Origin: RPQJ01 sp963712815
Lineage (GTDB): Bacteria; Pseudomonadota; Gammaproteobacteria; Steroidobacterales; Steroidobacteraceae
Direction of reading: 5' to 3'
DNA: 64,000 nucleotides
NCBI GenBank assembly: GCA_963712815.1
Contig: CAVQJL010000005.1
Span: forward strand, 62,001-126,000
Part shown: positions 58,868 to 64,000 of the stretch, in pieces
Numbering within the stretch: position 1 is the stretch's first letter
Layout of the letters: the number at the start of each line of letters is the position of its first letter
Position numbers and translations under genes: made by a program
Notes under the pieces: generated by a model
Told to the model about the DNA's origin: nothing
What the model saw: only the letters and a program-made list of their open reading frames with translations
Database searches by the model: none

Positions 58868-60427
58868 ATGAAGGAATTACTCGACCAACTGCTGAGCCAC
58901 GTGAAGGGCGCTTGGCGTTTCCGCTGGCCGGCGGTGGCCGTCGCGTGGGCCGTGGCACTGATCGGCTGGGCCAGCGTGTACATGCTTAAGGACATCTACG
59001 AGTCGCGCACCCAGGTGTACGTGGACGCAGAGTCGGTGCTCGCGCCGTTGCTGAAGGGCCTCGCCGTTCAGCCCGACGTCATGGGTCAAGTCGAGATGAT
59101 GCAGACCTTGATGCTCAGCCGGCCAAACCTGGAGCGCGTCGCCCGCGAGACTGACCTGTTCCTCGAAGCCCGAACCCCGGAGCAGCAAGCTGCCATCATC
59201 AACGGCCTGCAAACCAAGATTATGCTGGAGCAGGCGCGTCGATCGAACACGTTCGCAATTACGTATACGGCCTCCGATGCCAAGCAGGCGCAGGCCGTCG
59301 TGCAGTCGTTGCTCGACACTTTCGTGGAAGACACGCTCGGCATGAAGCGGACCGACGTCACCAACGCGCGGCGCTTCCTCGAAGCGCAGATCCGCGAGTA
59401 CGAGCGCCGGCTGACCGAGTCGGAGAACCGGCTCGCGGATTTCAAGCGCGAGAACCTCGCGATGCTACCCGGCGAGGGCGGCGACTTCTTCGGCAGCCTG
59501 CAGAACGCCATGGCCAACGTCCGCCTGCTGCAGGCGCGCTACGACCAGCTCGCCACCCGCCGCGACGAGCTGCGGCGCCAGCTCGAGGGTGAAGACCCTG
59601 GGATGGGTGCATCAGCATACGGCATGAGCGACCCGATCGACATGGAAATCGGGGCGATTCAGGCGCAGATCGACCAGTTGCTGCTGCAGTACACGGAGAA
59701 GCACCCCAACATCCAGTCCCTGCGCAGCCGGATCGAGCAGCTCGAGGCGCTCAAGACCAGCGGCGGCACCACCCCCTCGTCGGAAGCGGGACTCGACGGC
59801 GCGGGCGCCGGGGCAGCCATGAACCCCGTTTATCAGAACACCAAGATGGCCATTGGCGCCACCGAGGCCGAGATGGCCGAGGTGCGCAGCCAGATCGGCA
59901 ACCAGCGGGCCCAGGTCGAGCAATTGCGTGGAATGATCGACCGCATCCCTCAAGTCGAGGCGGAACTTAAGCGGTTGGATCGCAACTACGGGGTCAACAA
60001 GGCGCAGTACGATTCGCTCGTGCAGCGACTTGAATCTGCGAACCTTTCTACAGAGGCTGAGCAGACCACCGATAGCGTTAAGTTCCGCGTCGTAGAGCCG
60101 CCGGTGGTACCGCTGGCGCCGATCGGACCAAACCGAGCTCTCCTTTCCTCGTTGGTCTTGGTCGCAGCCCTCGCCGCAGGCCTCGCTACGGCATTGCTGC
60201 TCGCCCAGATGCGCCCGGTGTTCACGTCGCGGGATGCGCTGGGCCGGATCTCCGGCCTGCCCGTGCTGGGTGCAATCACCAAGCTCACCGAGGAACGGTT
60301 CCTGCCCTGGTATCGAACGCAGGCTGCATTGGTCGCAGGCGGGGTTGGCGCGTTGCTGATTGGTTATCTTCTGAACCTGCTGCTCAGTGGCGTGGTCCGC
60401 GACACCGCGGCCCGACTGCTCGGCTGA
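58868..60427 (+). CDS. XrtA-system polysaccharide chain-length determinant (TIGR03007 type)
   Basis: 519 residues. An N-terminal Wzz domain with a membrane helix (WRFRWPAVAVAWAVALIGWASVYML), a long coiled-coil periplasmic part (FLEAQIREYERRLTESENRLADFKREN) and two C-terminal hydrophobic segments. It lacks its own kinase motifs, which reside in the next gene, as in two-protein BY-kinase systems. It sets polymer length and links synthesis to the outer-membrane channel. Confidence 0.94.
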   Translation: MKELLDQLLSHVKGAWRFRWPAVAVAWAVALIGWASVYMLKDIYESRTQVYVDAESVLAPLLKGLAVQPDVMGQVEMMQTLMLSRPNLERVARETDLFLEARTPEQQAAIINGLQTKIMLEQARRSNTFAITYTASDAKQAQAVVQSLLDTFVEDTLGMKRTDVTNARRFLEAQIREYERRLTESENRLADFKRENLAMLPGEGGDFFGSLQNAMANVRLLQARYDQLATRRDELRRQLEGEDPGMGASAYGMSDPIDMEIGAIQAQIDQLLLQYTEKHPNIQSLRSRIEQLEALKTSGGTTPSSEAGLDGAGAGAAMNPVYQNTKMAIGATEAEMAEVRSQIGNQRAQVEQLRGMIDRIPQVEAELKRLDRNYGVNKAQYDSLVQRLESANLSTEAEQTTDSVKFRVVEPPVVPLAPIGPNRALLSSLVLVAALAAGLATALLLAQMRPVFTSRDALGRISGLPVLGAITKLTEERFLPWYRTQAALVAGGVGALLIGYLLNLLLSGVVRDTAARLLG

Positions 60428-60436
60428 GGCGCATCC

Positions 60437-61414
60437 ATGAGCATCGTCGAAAAAGCATTGCAGAAGGCGCAGCAGACCTCGGCTGCGGAAAAGGCCAAGC
60501 AGGATGCAGCCCCGGATGAAGCGAAGGCCGCGCCGAGCGTCGAGCCACCGACGGCGGACGGCAAGTCTCCGCGAGGCGGGCCGCGACCGCAAACGTCGGC
60601 GCCGGCTGCAACGGCGGTCCATCCGCCCAGGCAAACGGTCGTCGTCGAGCCCGCTCGGCTGCGCCAGTTCGGCCTGCTTCCCGCGGAAGAGCTGGTTCCG
60701 GAGGCCATCGACGAGTTCCGTCGCATCAAGTGGCCGCTGCTCGAGTCGGCGCTCGGGCGCGCCGCCGGCGGCTCGGTGGCCGCCGAGAACAACCTGATCC
60801 TGATCACCAGCGCGATGGCCGAGGAGGGCAAGAGCTTCACGGCGCTCAACCTCGCGGGCGTAATCGGCCGTGAGCGGGACTGTCGTTGCATCCTGGTGGA
60901 CGCCGATCTTCGCAGTCCCAAGCTGAGCCAGGCCCTGGGACTCGAGGATCGTAAGGGCATCCAGGACTTGCTGGCGGACGAGTCGCTCACTCTGGCCGAC
61001 ATCATCTACCCGACCGACATCGAGGGCCTGCTGTTCGTGCCGGCGGGCACGGGCGGGGAGAGCGGACCGGAGCTGCTGGCGAGCAGGCGCATGACCCAGG
61101 TCTGTGCCGAGTTGTCCGAGTACGTACACGACGGCGTCGTGCTGTTCGATTCCTCGCCCCTGCTGCTAAGCAACGAATCCCAGGTGCTTTCGCGACTGGT
61201 GGGCCAGGTGCTGCTGGTTGTACGCGCCGACTTCACGGAGCAGCGGCTGGTCCGGGAGGCCATCGGACTGCTGGACCGCACCAAGCTGATCAGCTCGGTC
61301 CTGAACAACGTGCAGCGCACGGGCATCGGCGACGATCCGATGAGCTATGGCTACGGTTACGGCTACGGATCCCGCAAGCGCTACGGTACCCCGCGAGCCG
61401 GCGGGACTCGGTGA
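60437..61414 (+). CDS. XrtA-associated tyrosine autokinase (BY-kinase)
   Basis: 325 residues. An Ala/Lys/Pro-rich N-terminal region, the Walker A motif in SAMAEEGKSFTALN, Walker A' CILVDADLRSPKL and Walker B VVLFDSSPLLL. The C-terminal tail has five Tyr in an alternating Gly-Tyr run and a sixth after SRKR, the expected autophosphorylation cluster. Phosphorylation state would control its interaction with the chain-length protein encoded immediately upstream. Confidence 0.95.
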   Translation: MSIVEKALQKAQQTSAAEKAKQDAAPDEAKAAPSVEPPTADGKSPRGGPRPQTSAPAATAVHPPRQTVVVEPARLRQFGLLPAEELVPEAIDEFRRIKWPLLESALGRAAGGSVAAENNLILITSAMAEEGKSFTALNLAGVIGRERDCRCILVDADLRSPKLSQALGLEDRKGIQDLLADESLTLADIIYPTDIEGLLFVPAGTGGESGPELLASRRMTQVCAELSEYVHDGVVLFDSSPLLLSNESQVLSRLVGQVLLVVRADFTEQRLVREAIGLLDRTKLISSVLNNVQRTGIGDDPMSYGYGYGYGSRKRYGTPRAGGTR

Positions 61415-61415
61415 G

Positions 61416-62846
61416 ATGAATCAATCGCGCCTCCAGTGCCGCGTGCTTGCGGCCGCGGTGCACGCCGTGCTGGCGCTGGCTGCGACGTCCTCCACGGCAT
61501 GTGCCGGCAGCCTTGAGTTCGATCCTTGGGTGGGCGCAGCGGTCGGCTACATCCATAACCTCGAACTCAATCCGAACAATCAACGGCACTCCGACGATTT
61601 CGTCGGCGAGGCCGAGGCAGGCTTCCGCTCAAGCTACCGCAGTCAGCGGCTGGTCGGGGCCCTCAATTACAACTGGAGGGGCATAAACTACCTCGACGAG
61701 GACCAGTGGGATTCGAGCCACCACAACCTCGGCCTGAGCGGGCAGGCGGTCGCAGTGGAGAACCTTTTTTACGTGCAGGCCGGCGCGTTCTACCGGCAAG
61801 CACTCATCGACCCGCTGGGATCACCGAGCTTCGGCGGCTACTTCCAGCCCGGCAACCTCCAGGATTCCTGGGGCTGGAGCATTACACCGACGCTGAACCG
61901 CGATTTCGGCTACGTCACGCTGCTCGCCCGGTACACCTACGGCGAGGTGAATTTCGAGGAATCAGACGATTTCAATGCGCAGGACTCGACGACAAAGTCG
62001 GCGTACGCTTCGCTGGCCACGTCCGACCCGCGCGAGCAGTTCAATTGGCGCCTGTTCTACCAGTCCGACCGCACTGAGTATGAGAATTTTCTGCCGTACC
62101 GCTACGACAAGGCAGGCGCAGACCTCGGCTACGCCATTAACAGCGACCTTCGACTTGTAGGGGAATACGGTCTCGAGACCGACCTTACCGAGACCGCTAT
62201 CGATGGCGGCCTTGACTCGTCGTACTGGATGGCCGGTGCCGTATATGAGCCCGATGAGCGCAATCGCCTGGAGGCCCGCGTCGGCGAGCGTTTCTGGGGA
62301 GACAGCTACTTCTTTAGCTTCCGGCACCGGGCCCGCTACCTTGAAGTTGAAGCCCGCTATGACGAGACGCCGAGCACGAATGCCGCTCGTCGGCTTCAGG
62401 CGCCCGACGGCCTACCGCCAGGCGAGCTCCCGGGTCCTCCGGACTTCCCGGATTTCGACGACCAACGCATCGAACCGTTTTTGCTCAAGTCGACACACGT
62501 GTCGGTTGCGGCCATCGGTCAGCTGACTCGGGTCCGGCTGTCCTACACGAACGATGATCGTGAGTACCTGTTTACGGCACGCGAGGAAGACCGGCGGCTG
62601 ACCCAGTTCAGCGTCGATCGCGACCTGAGCAGCAATTCGTCGGCCCGAGTCTGGTACACGCGCTCCCGACGCATAGAGGAGCCGGGCCGCGACACGCTCG
62701 ACAATATTTTTGCAGCTCGCTACAGCCGCGAGATCGGCCGCGACCTGACCGCATCCGCCGAGACGGTTTACCAGATCCGCAGCGAGGGCGACCGGGAAGA
62801 TGCGGACGGCTGGTGGATCGGCCTCAGGGTCCGCAAGGACTTCTGA
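61416..62846 (+). CDS. XrtA/PEP-CTERM-associated outer-membrane beta-barrel (TIGR03016 type)
   Basis: 476 residues from the ATG at 61416, one base after the kinase stop. Signal peptide ending in STACAGS-like sequence, then alternating beta strands with aromatic girdles (AAVGYIHNLELNPNNQRHSDDF, LNYNWRGINYLDE, ARVWYTRSRRIEE), ending DGWWIGLRVRKDF with the C-terminal Phe of outer-membrane porins. Presumed secretion porin for the polymer. Confidence 0.92.
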   Translation: MNQSRLQCRVLAAAVHAVLALAATSSTACAGSLEFDPWVGAAVGYIHNLELNPNNQRHSDDFVGEAEAGFRSSYRSQRLVGALNYNWRGINYLDEDQWDSSHHNLGLSGQAVAVENLFYVQAGAFYRQALIDPLGSPSFGGYFQPGNLQDSWGWSITPTLNRDFGYVTLLARYTYGEVNFEESDDFNAQDSTTKSAYASLATSDPREQFNWRLFYQSDRTEYENFLPYRYDKAGADLGYAINSDLRLVGEYGLETDLTETAIDGGLDSSYWMAGAVYEPDERNRLEARVGERFWGDSYFFSFRHRARYLEVEARYDETPSTNAARRLQAPDGLPPGELPGPPDFPDFDDQRIEPFLLKSTHVSVAAIGQLTRVRLSYTNDDREYLFTAREEDRRLTQFSVDRDLSSNSSARVWYTRSRRIEEPGRDTLDNIFAARYSREIGRDLTASAETVYQIRSEGDREDADGWWIGLRVRKDF

Positions 62847-62871
62847 CCTCCGCCGCCGTCGCGACCGTCCC

Positions 62872-63783
62872 ATGTACCTGCAAGGCTCCCCGTCCGTGTC
62901 GGAAGGCATCGTCAATGCAATGACGGTCGACGTCGAGGATTACTTCCAGGTCGCCGCGTTCGAAGATCGCATTAGTCGCAGCGACTGGGACCGCTGGCCC
63001 TGCCGTGTGGACGCCAACACTCACAGGGTGCTCGACGTCTTCGCCGAGCACGGCGTCAAGGGCACGTTCTTCATGCTCGGCTGGGTCGCCCAGCGGTATC
63101 CCGGGCTCGTGCGGCGCCTCGTTGCCGAGGGTCACGAGATCGCGAGCCACGGCTACGACCACACCCGGCTGAACGAATTCGACCGTGACCAGCTGCGCGA
63201 GGACCTGCTGCGCACCAAGGGACTGCTCGAGGAACTCGCCGGCACGACGGTGCTGGGATACCGCGCCCCGAGCTATTCCATCGGCGCGCGCAATCTCTGG
63301 GCGCTCGACGTCGTCCAGGAGACCGGCCACGTCTACAGCTCGAGCATCTATCCCATCCGCCACGACCTCTATGGCATGCCGGACGCACCGCGCTTTCCGT
63401 TCCGGCTGCGCCCGGACGCGATTCTCGAGATCCCGGTCACCACGCTGCGGTTCGCGGAGCGCAATTTCCCATGCGGCGGCGGCGGCTACTTCCGCCTCAT
63501 GCCTTATCCGCTGTATCGCTGGGCCATGCGCCGCGTGAACGACAACGATCGCCAGCCCGGCATGTTCTATTTCCATCCCTGGGAGATCGACCCCACGCAG
63601 CCCCGCGTGGAGGGCGCATCGCTGCGCTCGCGCTTCCGGCACTACGTCAATCTCGGCACCATGGAGGCACGCCTGCGTCGCCTTCTTGGCGATTTCCGCT
63701 GGGGTCGCATGGACGAGGTGTTCGGCGTTCGGGGCGCGGAGGTCACGGGCGGCGGAGCGCCTTCGACATGTGCGGCATCGTAG
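62872..63783 (+). CDS. XrtA-system polysaccharide deacetylase (DUF3473)
   Basis: 303 residues. NodB-type deacetylase: TVDVEDYFQV with the metal Asp pair, GTFFMLGW, ASHGYDHTRL with the metal His residues, and YRAPSYSIG, followed by the DUF3473 C-domain (YFHPWEIDPTQPRV). It should remove acetyl groups from the exopolysaccharide. The C-terminus overlaps the amidotransferase start by 16 bases. Confidence 0.95.
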   Translation: MYLQGSPSVSEGIVNAMTVDVEDYFQVAAFEDRISRSDWDRWPCRVDANTHRVLDVFAEHGVKGTFFMLGWVAQRYPGLVRRLVAEGHEIASHGYDHTRLNEFDRDQLREDLLRTKGLLEELAGTTVLGYRAPSYSIGARNLWALDVVQETGHVYSSSIYPIRHDLYGMPDAPRFPFRLRPDAILEIPVTTLRFAERNFPCGGGGYFRLMPYPLYRWAMRRVNDNDRQPGMFYFHPWEIDPTQPRVEGASLRSRFRHYVNLGTMEARLRRLLGDFRWGRMDEVFGVRGAEVTGGGAPSTCAAS

Positions 63784-64000
63784 GCATCGCCCGCGGGCCG
63801 GACGAAGCGCCCGTGTCCGTTGCGGACGTGCGTCGCATGGCCGACGCGATCGTGCACCGCGGACCTGACGACGAAGGATTCCACGCCGACGGCAACGTCG
63901 TGATCGGCATGCGGCGGCTTTCCATCATCGACCTTGCCGGCGGGCACCAGCCGATCTCGAACGAGGACGGCACCGTCACGGTCGTCTGCAACGGCGAGAT
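63768..64000 (+). CDS. XrtA/PEP-CTERM amidotransferase (asparagine-synthase-like), start only
   Basis: 77 codons before the window ends. It starts MCGIVGIARG, so Cys2 is the Ntn glutaminase nucleophile, and continues with IVHRGPDDEG, RRLSIIDLAGGHQP and CNGE, all class II glutamine amidotransferase motifs. The order deacetylase then amidotransferase is standard in XrtA clusters. The synthetase-like domain lies outside the window. Confidence 0.93.
   Translation, partial: MCGIVGIARGPDEAPVSVADVRRMADAIVHRGPDDEGFHADGNVVIGMRRLSIIDLAGGHQPISNEDGTVTVVCNGE

Overview
This window is a high-G+C proteobacterial chromosome segment, most likely gammaproteobacterial. The clearest taxonomic signs are the ppiD end facing fabI and the run mltD-gloB-methyltransferase-rnhA-(insert)-dnaQ, the order seen in enteric bacteria and pseudomonads. 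Nearly everything else makes, exports or regulates surface polysaccharide. No insertion sequence, phage gene or CRISPR array was recognised. No stretch longer than about 230 bases lacks a gene or tRNA.

Layout: 1-6.7 kb is a housekeeping block (ppiD, fabI, mltD, gloB, methyltransferase, rnhA, dnaQ) with a WbpE-like aminotransferase set between rnhA and dnaQ. 6.9-17.8 kb has nucleotide-sugar genes (tviB-like dehydrogenase, UDP-glucuronate epimerase, pgi), two tandem Wzi-like outer-membrane proteins, a long SLBB export protein and a Wzz. 17.8-31.3 kb is an O-antigen or capsule locus: Wzx, a HisH/HisF/WbpG sugar-amidination set, Wzy, a truncated glycosyltransferase, a second WbpG, WbpB, a WbpD-WbpE fusion, a glycosyltransferase, and PglC/PglD/PglE-like genes. 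31.4-36.6 kb has WbpM/PglF, a secreted lamin-tail plus Kelch-like protein, a UDP-GlcNAc 2-epimerase and a VapC/Phd toxin-antitoxin pair. 36.8-43.7 kb has ugd, an SLC13 permease, manC-like, manB-like and ydcF-like genes. 43.7-47.3 kb has tRNA-Val, gltX, a beta-helix lipoprotein, tRNA-Ala and tRNA-Glu. 47.4-64 kb is an XrtA (exosortase A/PEP-CTERM) exopolysaccharide locus: TIGR03013-type sugar transferase, PrsK, a c-di-GMP riboswitch with a large Ig-like lipoprotein, a second Ig/FN3 lipoprotein, PrsR, PrsT, EpsE-type export protein, chain-length protein, tyrosine kinase, outer-membrane barrel, deacetylase, and the start of the amidotransferase. The exosortase itself is not inside the window.

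Together the genes imply two polysaccharide systems with separate initiating transferases. The first is probably a Wzx/Wzy polymer started with a bacillosamine-type sugar (PglF/E/D/C-like) and containing an amidinated 2,3-diamino uronic acid (WbpB/D/E with WbpG/HisH/HisF). The second is the XrtA exopolysaccharide, with PrsK/PrsR as its expected regulators and a c-di-GMP riboswitch in its midst.

Quality caveat: many genes are broken by single-base indels (about fifty by my reading). Where I could rebuild the protein, almost every indel falls at the third codon position, and the extra base is usually a synonymous alternative. That looks like unresolved strain variation merged into a consensus rather than gene decay. 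Genes labelled pseudogene are therefore probably intact in the organism.
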